A stretch of 64,000 nt of DNA, taken from assembly GCA_009869945.1 (NCBI GenBank), contig WIXG01000003.1:186001-250000 (forward strand). Reading direction: 5' to 3'. This DNA is from Mesaphorura yosii. Taxonomy: Eukaryota > Arthropoda > Collembola > Poduromorpha > Tullbergiidae. The notes below the pieces were generated by a model. That model was not told the DNA's origin. It saw only the letters and a program-made list of their open reading frames with translations, and made no database searches. The stretch's first letter is position 1, and the number at the start of each line of letters is the position of its first letter. Of the stretch, positions 1 through 11,362 are shown in pieces. The position numbers and the translations under genes are program-made.

Positions 1-3000
1 TGTTAGTTGTTGGCGTAGGCTTGTTCCTAAAAGTGCAATGCTAAGCAATGTACGACGACTTTGGCTACGGCTACATGACGTGGAAGGAAACATGAGAGCG
101 ATCGAATCGATCCCTTCCACTGCCACACCACAATCTTCTCTTTCTTGCAGTCAATTTTAAATGTACACAAGCTGCGGCGCGTGATTACTCAGTGAAATAC
201 GGACAAGACTCGATTATAAGCCTCCTCGCTCGCGAAGGGTGGCCAGGTTCTTCTCCATTGTCGAATTCAGTCCTACAGGAGGCTCATACGCGCGTGGTTA
301 CGGTAATGCGATGATGGCCTGGCCTGGAATGGCAGGCTCTTATCGGAGTATTAAGCATGATATAAATTGTCATTAGAAAAAGGTTTCCCTTCCTTCCCGG
401 CCGCATTTGCTTTTATGTTTCTTTCACTGCGATGCTTCGTTGCGTAGCTCTCCCTGGTTGTAATGTAATGCATTATTATTCCTCCGCTGCGCCGCATTAT
501 TAAAGTGAAATCCGAATCGTGCAGCGTAATCGTAGCCGTAGCTGGCAGAGAAGGAATTGAGAACCCCTACGACGCGACGATGCCGGTCGAAGAGATGAAG
601 GCGATCTAATAACATATCATTATCATTATTTGAATTCGCCTGAATTCCAGCGTATTTATCCGCGATTAATCAAAGATCTGAGCTTCCGAGTCGGTATTAA
701 TTTTCTCTAAGACACCGACAATTGGAAACTCCTTGGTCAAGGCAATTTTCGAGCCAATATTCCTAAAAAATCGACGTTTGTAGCCGCGAGAACTGTCCCG
801 TTAAACAAACTTTATTCGCGCGATCAAGCCTAAAAATTAAAATAGATGACAACGACGCCTTTGAATCAAAAGTCAGATTAGACAGAAATACGGCTTTAGT
901 TCGTAAATAAAATGGGGTCCATCATGGAAACGCAAAAATTGCCAGGAAACAATTGTCTCCGGATAAATTGTTCCCAGAGAATTGTTCCTGGTAAATTATT
1001 TCCAAAGAATTGTTCCAGTAAATTGTTTCTAGAGAAGCAGATATTCGCCTTTTCGGTATGCAGTAAGTTCATTTATTAAATTCCATTTTACCCGAATCTT
1101 CCCTGACTTTTTGCCAACTACTTGGCTTCATTAGATGTAATATTGAATTGATAATTATGACATAATGTCACACAGAAAACAGGAGTTGAAAGAATCTCGA
1201 ACCAGATTTGAGCTACAATCAGCAGTTAACAGCTAGCAATCATGCCACGAAGCGCGATCGACGAGGATGACCACGACTTGCATGCATGTCCACAGTCCAC
1301 TACTGCGACTTGCCTCAGTTCAGAACCTCTAAAATGACTTTCGCCCGCAGTTTGAGATGGCGACACTTTCAAACGGAGTGGGTTGATTCGAGGAGGAGGC
1401 TGACCTCAATCTCAGTGGAAGTGGAGAGCGGAGAGCAGATGCGAGCGAGCAGTGGCAGGAGAGCCTTGGCTTCAGCTTTATGTTCAGTTAGTTCACTTGG
1501 TGCTTTGAAACTCTATCCACATGCAAGCCTTTTCTCACTTTACTGTAGCTCGTAGTCTTCGCCGTTCGCGTTCGCATGTACACGTTCAGGGGTTGAGGAA
1601 CTCGAATCGAATCGAATGGAAAAGAGAGCCAAGCCAAGCTAAACAAAAAGTTGAACAAAAAACTCTTTCATGATGAAAGAGATTCTACAAAATATGTTCA
1701 CGTTGCGTCGTACAAAATGAACCCAGCCCAAGCCTGCTACGCCAAGCCATGCCGAGCGTTTTCTCTTACACAGTCCGCGTACAGCCTAGTAACAGAATTT
1801 CAGAATGACGCCTGAATGTCAAAAAAGAATTCTCGCTCATTATAAATGCTTTCGTGTTCTCGTTTCATTTATAATAATGTGCGCTGCGCTGATAATGATT
1901 ATTACTCATACTATGTGTGCTGTACGCTCGGTACACTTCGTGAATATTCTGTAAAGTGCACAAAACACTTCAATTTTGAGCTAGTCAACGAACGTGTACA
2001 TATTTTGATAGAATGAAGAACAGGAATAGGAAAGTTACGGATTTAACTTATTGTCGCCCATTTAAATGAGCTATTATCAAGTACAACTCGTGCACACGAC
2101 GCGTCTAATACGTAAAACTTAATCCTAAGCGCGATTTTACAAATTGTAAATGGCATTCGCAGTTACAGTCTAATAAAACCGTCACAATCGCAGCAGAATT
2201 TCCAGAATTGCCTTTCAGGCAATCGTATTTTCCATTTTTTTGGAAGTCGCACCGATTTGATGTCTCCTTAAATCCATTACTTAGGAAATGAGAATTGTAA
2301 AGTAAATTGCTAGAGATCGCCATTTCCAGTGCAAGAAGCTGGAATAGTACATGGCTCCATGATTTTTTCATTCTTCAGTAGCACCGGAACAAGCAATAGT
2401 TTCTAGAACTAATCGTGCCAAGAACTGTATAATTGAAAATACGTCCAGTTTGACTCTGTCTCCGGATCTAATCACTATTTATGAAATCCCATGCATGCCC
2501 CGAGCCTTCAGCCGATTTTTGCTCGAGGGTTCGGATTTTCGATTATTTTCCAACCAGAGAATTTAAGAATACTTTTCGCATGCAAACCCATCCTGAATAT
2601 CTCTCGAAATTATGCGGTGTGTATTGGTTAAATCTTCTACACGAAACAGAACATCGAATTGAGAGTTTCCTTTTCCTGTCCGGGCCAAAACTCTGACGCA
2701 GTCATTGCTCATGTGATAGTTTCGTGTTTCATGAGGCACCAATTAAACACAACCGTCGCGAGTCGCTGAGTTTGGTTCATTCCTTTTAGAAAGTTGCAGG
2801 AGCCGAAGAAAGTCCTGTCTTGATAGTCAATCTACAAGAAACGTCATCTCCCGTTCCTCGCCCTGGAAAAGTTTCAAGCTCAGAGTTGAAGCCAACGATA
2901 GGAGCCTTTTTGGTTAGTTTATGAGTAAGAAGCGTTAGTTTACAAAATGTAAATGACTTCGTAGAATTTTTTTTTGCAGAAGCAGTCAGCAATTTACTTG

Positions 3001-6000
3001 AAGTTGTAACAAAACCAAGTTGGTCAGCAATCACACATTTTTGTGACGGGACGGCATATTTCGTTTACTGATACAATTTACTGTTTTTATGATGACGATT
3101 CCCTGAGGCTCAAGGACTAATTGGGCAAAATTAAAGTGATCACCAAACACAGGTTCAATTCGGCCTGAAATGGATGAAAGCCAGACGGGCAGTCATCCAC
3201 TTTGCGCGAACACAGAAAAATGTATGAATCCACCACCGGGTTTGCCGGAACGACGACTTGGCGAAGGCGGGTAAACAACTTGTCAAATGCAGAGTGTAGA
3301 ATTATGACGGGGTGATTATGATCGTGATTACGAGCTGATGATGATGACGATGACCGACGCGACAGAAAAAAAGGGAAAGAGGAAGACATTGACGAATTAC
3401 TGTGAATAGTTCTGTTCTATTGGGAGTTTGTGCTTGTCCTGCTTCAAACTCCCCACGACTATGAGTGCACACTTGAAGCATGATGCACGTTTGCATTCTC
3501 CATGCGCTCTGATCTGTGTAACGATGGGTTTATTCCGCAATATGGTCCATGTTCCATGTTCAGGAAACGGAAAACGGATATGAAGATGATGCGTGGACAG
3601 AAACTGGAATCGGAGATAAAATGGTCAGCATCTGCAATGCTAAGCCGAACCTGTTAAAGAATGGCAGCAAAATTCTTCGCTCTAATTGAGAACCCAATTA
3701 TGAGACCGTCTAAAATATTTTATACTTTAATTTAACTGAATTAAAATCAAACAAGCTTGGGAACGTTGAACGTGGCGCCTTTCTCTTCGAATAAAAACGG
3801 ATTCTTTACAATTCTTTCCTTTACAAACCCAAATCATCTTCGTCGTGCATCGAAGTTTCTTTCAGAAATCTTCATTTTGACTTGAATTGAAAAAGTAGAA
3901 CGTGAAGCCAGCTGTACGTGATTCTTTAAATTGGAATCGGTTGGAGCGGAATACAAATAATGTGCGCATCTTCGTGTACGTAGCGCTAGCGCCTGCGCCT
4001 GCGCCTGCAACAATGTACATACAATAAAATTGTAATGTCTACAAAGTTGAAACCACATTCATTATGCTATTGTTAATACTTAATAGTCTCTCACATTACG
4101 TTTCAGTGCGAGCGAAGAGTCAAGCCAGGACAGGACAGGAACAGAAGAACAACTTTATGCTTATGCCTTCAAGGTAAAAACAATTTTGATCGTCCAACAT
4201 CTTACTGTGACTCCGTCTTCGTCTGCGTCTCTGCTTTGTGCTCCGTGCCTTCGTAGCGTTCATCTTATCTTGTCCAACATCCAAGCAGTACACACAATTT
4301 ACTACATGACTTTGGCTTGGCTTGGCCACGACCGACCGTTTTATAAGTCAACTCCAACTTCAACTCGTTGAATAACGTTTATTTGCATTCTCACTTGAAT
4401 ACTAAATTCTAAATCCATTCCAAGCAACATGAAATACCTTCGCTTGGCTTGACTTTAATGCCTTCTCGTTCAAGTTTATTTTTTGTCATGTCGTCCTCCG
4501 TGTCGGCTCTTGTCTGCTGGGCCACGACAGAATTCATAAGCCACATTCAAGTTGGTCTTTGGTCTTTGTGTTTGGATTACTTTTTATTTTTATAGCATGC
4601 AAAGATCGTATTTATATTTTATTATATTCAAATGAGATCTTCACAAGTCAGGTTGCAGTCGTGAACGTGGACGTGGACTCTTGCTGTGTCCGTGGGCGTA
4701 AATTACGATTATGGCTCTAAATGCTTTTTATGTTCTGTTTGGTCGTTCTACTGCTAAAAGAATCAAGAAAGACTGGCGGAATTGCGTAATTGAATTTTAT
4801 TCTTGGTCAGACGCTTGCTTGTGCCTGGGATTTGCAGCAGCGCGATAGGAACATTCATAAATACGTTACTCTGCAAGCGAGATCTCCTAAAATCTAAGAA
4901 ATTACTCATGAATAGTTCTGTCTTACAACTTTCAGAAATACCAGCAATTTTCTTTAATTGATACAGACTATTCGTCGATTTTAAATGATCTCAAGGGAAA
5001 GATTTTGAAGATGCAAGATGCTGCCGTTTAATATTTCTTCTTTTAAGAATCCAATGCTTGATAGTGTTTAAGGCAAGAGGTTGCGGGGGAAATTTGGTGA
5101 TAGAAGGTTCAGCGATGTTCGAATTCATGAACCTCCTAAAGGCATTGAGCGAAAAGAATTCTAGAACGTTGCACACGTTCGTTAGAGTGTTTCAATCTCG
5201 AATATGCAATATCAGGCTAAACTATGAAAACTTCCAGCACAAACACAAGCCCAAACCCGTGTCCAAGCCTTGAAGCAGAGAGCAGATGCTACTTGCCACT
5301 GCCACCGCCACTGCCATGTTATCCTCTTGCTATTTGCCACTTCCCATTCTTTGCCACATTCGCCAGTCCATTCCCTAGGCAAACCACTCGTACGGGCACT
5401 GGCAATACAAAAACCAATACTAGAAAGGGATTTCGAAAAATGAAAACGAGTGCCTGCTCGGTCGCATCCGCATCGCATCAACATCAACAAATAATACGTA
5501 AATGGACGAAGCGGCTGCCGCTGCCACTGCCACTTCATGTATAATGCACGTACATCAGCCGAAATGAGTGTAAAAAGAGGTACTTGGAATCTTTTTCCCT
5601 TTCAACTATTTTTTGAAGTCACCCCTGCACTCTGTGTCCTGTAACATGGAAAACACATCTCATTAAAAAAAGGGAAAGCTGAGTAAGCACACAATTTGTA
5701 ACGCAACACAAAGGCAATAGAATGGAACCCCAGAAAAAGGGTCCTCAGCCTAGGCTGTGCAGTGAAGTAATAGCATTAGTAATTTATTACCACCACCGCT
5801 GCTGCTGCTGTTACTAGAGAGAATGCTTCACGATACTCTCTCAACTCAGCTTTTTCCTAATTACAGACCCAAACCTTAGTAAATGAAAGGAAAGGGAGGA
5901 CGGCAATGATTATAGCCTATTCCATGCCATGACGAGATGAGGAAACACGGTTAAAAGTAAAACACGATTTCGAAAAAAGCAGTGGACGTGGACGAAGCCG

Positions 6001-9000
6001 ACGAAGGACTGGAGGCAATATTTCCTCCACCGCACTGCTCGAATCGCTTTAGCGTGAACGAAATACGAAAATTACAGGCGATGATTCCCGTACCGTGCCG
6101 AGCCTTGCCTAGAAGAAAGAAATGTGAGTAGGAAAGGAAATGAGAAATAGTAAACTACATTAGACCAACCCAAAATGTTTGCTTGAGTGTAGAAGCCGAG
6201 CCTTTCTCGTTTGCCTTGCCTTTGTCAAGTCATCTTTATTTGTATTATGCATGCAGCGGCAGCGGCCACAGCGGCGTCTGCTTTGTGGCCATGACTCTGC
6301 TCAAGAGTCCGTCCGTATGGCATTGGCGAAGGGGTTCGAACGGCAGACAGGAAGAAGAACATTTGGAAAAGATAGGAACTCTAGATTACATTACATTACG
6401 CATTTGCAGCAGCAGCAAAGCAACTCAACCGAGAAAGAAAGGAAAAGTCATTCGTCTCTTACCATGCCGTATCAAAAACAACAGCCGTGCGAGTGAGAAC
6501 GACGGCAGTCAGTCAACATTTATTACAGTGTCAGCCTCAGACTGGAAATGGAAACCCGCAGCCGCAGCCCGGCAGTCGTCGTCATCATCGGACATGCATG
6601 TCATATAGAGTTTAGCAGTCACCCGTCAATCAATACGAGTGAGGCGAGCATTTACTTATGCACAATTCACACTTCGCACAGCACGAGAGGCAAAAGCGAA
6701 GGGCTGGCTAGAAATTGGTAGAAGTTTATGTAGAAGCAATTTGACCACAGCTTCAAAGTTTTAGATTCTTCCAAAATCTAGCACGGGCAAAATGCAACGC
6801 GAATGCATGATTAAGATTTGAATCCAAGAGTGGCATTGAGAATAAGACACGCGTTGTGAAATGCGGGCGACCCGGAGAAAACGAAAGTGGAGATTTACTC
6901 TTTGCCCATCGGGGACTCTGATCTGATGAATGGTGAATGGATTTAGAGAAAGTTCGCTGTCGCTCCAATTGCTGCTGCACTTGCTCCACCGCGCCGCGCC
7001 GTGGTTCTGCTTCTAGTATAATAATATTTCTCATTTTGTGCAATAAGTTTTAATATGACTTTTCCTGTGAGTCATACTCGATTCCGCTCCATGCGTGTAT
7101 TCAGTATTCGTGCATGCGGGCCAGGCCAGAAATATGAAGGAAGGGGAACACAAACGAACGCGATCGCGAATGCGCCGTACATATTGGATAAAACGATCCT
7201 AAAATGAAATACTTTTTATGTGCACTCAATTTATTCTTGTTATCGCGTATCGCCAAGTAAAGGCTGCAGTGCTGCAGCCGCAGACAGGCCTATTTTGCCT
7301 ATGCAAATGTTATTACCGCTGCTGGAATAACAATTCAGGGCTTGCAGGGCAGACATAATTTATTCCACGAGACAATTCCATTCCATTCCGTGTCCTGGTA
7401 CGAAACACGCACGCTATCCGCTAATAACTAATGGGAATGGCAATTGGTAAGTGTGAGCACAAAGCTGAGAGCTAAAATTTTGACAGCAGTGGCAGAAACG
7501 ATTGCATTTAATAATACTTACGTGGCTCGTGTCGTTGTCGTACATTTTACTTTTACGCATTTTTACCTGCTTAATTTACATGACCCAAGCATCGGGTACA
7601 AGGCACAGGCACTGAACACAGAATGATGATTGTGATTGCGAATTGCATGGCAGGTTCACTCGTCGAGAGATTACAGATAAAGCCATACGTCAAGTCGAAA
7701 TTGTATTCATAATGGAACTGCTGTGGTCTATTACGCCGCGCGCTCTACCAAATTTATGGTGTCCGAAGTTCATGCTCTGTGCCCTGCTCTTTTGCCTTAC
7801 CTTGCCTGCTCTTGCTTCATGTGTGGGTAATAAAAAGTAATTTTATGAATATCAGGCAGGAACTCGGCTGCGCTGCTGAAATGAGCCGAGCTATATTGCG
7901 TAACAACGCCAAGCGTAAAACGGGCAAAATTCTTTTGTGCTTGCTGCCTAGTGCTCGGCACGGAACAACACAGCAGCGCAAGACAAAGGCTCATTAGATT
8001 CGTTATGTAATTACGAACCGTGCTCGTACGCTGCACGAACATGAGCGCGGACGCGTAATTAGTGAATCTCATTATTCGGCAGCGACAGCGCTTGTGGTTA
8101 CACGGGTAATGAACAGGAGCCGAGCCTGGCACAATTCTGTACAATTACGCCTCAGAAAATTCGTAAATTTGTGCTCTGCCTGCGCTACGCTCATGTAAAA
8201 TTCATCTGGAAATCGCTAGACTCAGATTCGGAACTGGAATCGCACGAAAATATCGAGCTGAGTTACGAGTCACGTCGATACTCGATGCACTTTTAGAGCC
8301 TTTCCTTTTCGTACCGCTATAAAATAGAAGAATAGAAGATTCATTTCTATTTCGAAGGTTGATGGATTTGTTGGGTAAGCTCCACGCAGTAGCGCAATAA
8401 AGCCGCGCGACGATAAGCTGCTTTTACGAGCTGTCTCAATGCCATGCCTGCCACTGCCAGCGCGGTGCGCAACGGAAGGAAAAGAGCACAAGGTGGTGGT
8501 CTTTGGAGATTTCCCCTTCTTCATCTTATATTTATTATTATTAAATTCACTCATCTAGTACTAGCGCCAACGCTAACTCTTTAGGTGGCTGTTCTAGCGT
8601 CAGTGCTCTGCTCATTATACGTATGCGTGGCATGGCATTGAGAAAGCGTCTCAGTTGGAGTTGGAACTCTACCTTTGTTGGAAGCACGCAGCAAGAGATG
8701 AATCTTTAGCAGAACAAAATAGAAACTTCGTCTTCTACCACTCCAACTACCAACAACGTACTTTTTTACGCGTACGTGCTTTTGTACGTGAGACGACCGA
8801 CTACAAGCAGGCACGAAACGCGAAACGATGAACGCCTCACGTGGTTCAGGCAATTGACGAACCAAAGTTGCGCATCAGCAGCAGCAGTGGAGAAGAGTTG
8901 GAAAATGAGAACGAATAAAAGGTTCAGAGAAAACCCCCAATGCCAGTTGCCAGTTGTCAGTATACAGCACGACCAAAACAGAATACGCTGGCTGAAGTGG

Positions 9001-9186
9001 TTCTATTCTCTTGTATTCTATATGTGCTGGTAACAGGACTTGAATGCTTGTGCTCAATAATACTGGTGCTCTCCGTATAAAATTCTTGTATGCACGCGTA
9101 GCATGAAGCTCTCCTCCGTACTTCGACGGTCGTGGTCGTGCTTCGTACGGCTCTTGGCTTGGCTTCGCGTGCGGCTGCCGAGAGTC
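1..9186. other. non-coding region upstream of the candidate Psc promoter
   Basis: No open frame here exceeds about 140 codons. None of the translations resembles a protein family I recognise, and overlapping frames on both strands are equally open, as expected by chance. The stretch consists of AT-rich spacer and short imperfect 4-6-bp repeats such as CGAAT x3 at 1603-1617, CAGGA-type at 4125-4140 and GCCTGC x3 at 3991-4008. A minisatellite at 937-1034 is listed separately. I see no tRNA and no transposase fragment. It is probably intergenic, but it could be further intron if the true first exon of the downstream gene lies outside the window. Confidence 0.55.
937..1034. repeat. minisatellite of seven 13-15-bp units beginning AATT
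   Basis: Seven consecutive units start at 937, 951, 966, 980, 994, 1008 and 1021. Each begins AATTG (AATTA in one) and most continue TTCC plus a purine-rich end, for example AATTGTTCCCAGAG and AATTGTTCCTGGTA. The first unit is the most diverged. The period slips between 13 and 15 bp, so the array is old or imperfect. No coding role is visible. Confidence 0.8.
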
Positions 9187-9219
9187 AGTCGAAAGTTGAA
9201 TTCGAAGAGAGCAAGATCT
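9185..9219 (+). promoter_or_regulatory. candidate Inr + DPE core promoter
   Basis: An initiator TCAGTC (matching the arthropod consensus TCAKTY) lies at 9185-9190, which puts +1 at the A of 9187. The hexamer AGATCT at 9214-9219 occupies exactly +28 to +33 and fits the downstream promoter element consensus RGWYVT at every position. DPE function in flies depends strictly on that spacing. The surrounding 9100-9360 is visibly richer in CpG than its flanks, and no TATA box sits at -30. The match is seen; its use as the promoter of the Polycomb-group gene at 38962 is inferred. By a uniform-base estimate such a pair could occur by chance in a window this size, so support comes mainly from the ATG-free exon and splice donor that follow. 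Confidence 0.4.
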
Positions 9220-9359
9220 GCGTCTCGTTTCGTGTGTCCTCAATATCCATTTCTGCTACACGTCACAGAACATCGCGTCGCCAGCGCAAGAGGAGACGTG
9301 CGGGCTGAAGACGTTTTCGCCGTTGTGATTTGGGGCTCTTCGACGTTCGTACCCGTGCG
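9187..9359 (+). other. candidate non-coding first exon (5' UTR) of the Psc homologue
   Basis: From the proposed start at 9187 to a consensus donor (GCG|GTAAGT, intron starting at 9360) there are 173 nt without any ATG, as expected for a 5' leader. The partner acceptor would be the AG at 38897-38898 in front of the exon holding the Psc start codon. That exon is non-coding at its 5' end, so some upstream leader exon must exist. Pairing these two sites is inference; the real leader could start elsewhere in the window or beyond it. Confidence 0.35.
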
Positions 9360-10468
9360 GTAAGTTTACTAAAGCGAATTTGCTGAAGAATTGGCCAGCC
9401 CAGCGGGAATTTCGTCTTGAAACGTGAAATTTCTGGTGAGTATAACCTTAACATTTTGCATTAATCTTTCCGCTTCGCGTTTGACATTTCCCTTCGCTTG
9501 CGCAAGAAATTGGAAGGGCATCCACAAATCGCATTTTCTCAGGCTGTCTAGTCACAATACACCTGAAATAGACAAGCAGATCATACGAACCTTTTACTGG
9601 TGTTCTGTTTGGCTCTCAACTCGGTTGATTTTAAATGGCGTTGGCCGAATTTAAACCTAACTCGAAATTATTTACCAATTTCCTGCAAATATTTATGCTA
9701 TCGCTTTCTAAGTCGTCACAAGTATTAAGATTCATCATAATTTTTCATGTATCAGGCGCAATTTCCATCTTTTTCCGCAAATATTCACGCTGAAAGCATT
9801 CGCAACTCGTTGGCCAACGTTTCTGATTCTTTGATCGAAATTCATCCATAAACGATTCTCGCTTGTCTCTGAGCATTCTTCAAACCTTCAGAATTTTAGC
9901 TCCGATCCTGAATTCTTTGATTTCTCAAATATTTTGCTCGTTTTCCTGAAATTTTCTGCTTTTTCTGAGTTTTCGATGGTTGAACAAACAACTTGCACCA
10001 GTTTTTGGCTACTCAACACAATTTCGCTGTCTACTTGCGACAAAAATTGATTTTGACCAAAATTCGATTGAATTTCACTTGACATTCGAATTATGTTTCG
10101 GAAACTTCATTTCTTAAATGCTGAAAAAATTCAGATTAGAGACAAATTTTGCTTTAGCTTCAGTTTTGTCTCGGCCTCTGCAGTTTCTTCCGCAGAATTC
10201 GAGCTGCTTCAAAGAATATCGAAGCAAAACTGAGCCTCATCGCTTCGAAAATGGTTCTATATCGTCCTGACGATGATTACGCGTATAATTTTAGCAATTT
10301 ATCCAAGAGTACTGTCGGATTTTTTATCCTTCCTGGCAAAATTCACGTAGACTTTTGTAAAATCTCGCTCCGGGAATATGAGACAAATTCGATTCTCACA
10401 TCAGAATTCACGATTTTGTCTGTATTTCTGCTTCTAACTTCTGAACTAATCGTGCTGGAAGCTCGGGC

Positions 10469-11362
10469 GCCATGTTGTTTTTTTCAGGGAAGAATTCTGA
10501 ATCCAAACCTGTGAACTTTGGTGCGAAATCCCTTCTCGTTTTTCAAAAATCGGCCATGTTCGTGAGCCTCCATATTTGTTTTTCTGTAATGTAACTGAAA
10601 CAAACAGCGAACTCACTGGAAATGGAATTATGACCAGGGGCTTCATACTAATAATTGTGAACATTAGTTTTCATAAATATTTTGATTGTAGAAGAGCTGA
10701 ATTTGATATATATTACGAAAAAAGTAATCATCATCACGACGAACCCAACTTTAAATAAAATTTCATGTTTCTCTTCTTACTTAATGCTTCAAATGTCGTC
10801 AAATCAAGGCGGGACAACTATGCTGAAATTTAGCATCTTAGAAATTAATTAATTCACTGAAACGAAAACATTTTTAGAACGCCAAAAATCACCAGCATTT
10901 AATTTCTATTGCTTGGATCTTCCATACATTTTCCAACTCTGTTCAGCCTTGGTTCTGTCACCTACCACAGTGGAAGACTTTTTCACATTGCAGCTCTGGA
11001 ATTTATGTCATCATAATTGTAATCACTGGAAAAATAACCACGGACTGATAAAGAATCCTGAGGGTTCTAGAGTTGGCGTCGTCGTGATCATGATAAACCG
11101 AGGCCGACGTACGGCTTGGAGAGCTGCTTGAACTTTTGCTCTGCTCTTTGTGCTTCTCTTCATTCGATTTCCCTCGTCAACTGTTGAGTTGGAGTTCGTG
11201 ACGGCTCTTCGCGCGGTATTTGCATACTCACAAAATCGCCGTGTGTTGTCCGATTTCGACCAAATTTGCTGCGCAAAATTCTGGAGAATATTCTTTTCCA
11301 CCATTTGGCCATAGTGGTACCCTTTGAAAACAAACATGTCGGCCATGGCCGCCATATTTGTT
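10469..11362 (+). promoter_or_regulatory. group of PHO/YY1-like motifs, including a repeated paired block
   Basis: GCCATNTT, the core of the Pleiohomeotic/YY1 site, occurs at 10469-10476, 10553-10560 and 11351-11358. The last sits in GCCGCCATATT (11348-11358), which matches the extended YY1 consensus. Two blocks resemble each other: CGGCCATG (10551-10558) followed by CCATATTTGTT (10570-10580), and CGGCCATG (11340-11347) followed by CCATATTTGTT (11352-11362). They lie about 1-2 kb downstream of the candidate first exon. PHO sites recruit Polycomb complexes in flies, so an autoregulatory element is conceivable. Single copies of the core also occur elsewhere in the window (for example 26114-26121 and 26149-26156), so function is unproven. 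Confidence 0.25.

Noticed and set aside
9103..9363. 86-codon ORF over the candidate promoter and first exon
   Set aside because: Its ATG lies upstream of the proposed transcription start, its Arg/Ser-rich translation has no recognisable feature, and the frame is explained by local GC-richness.
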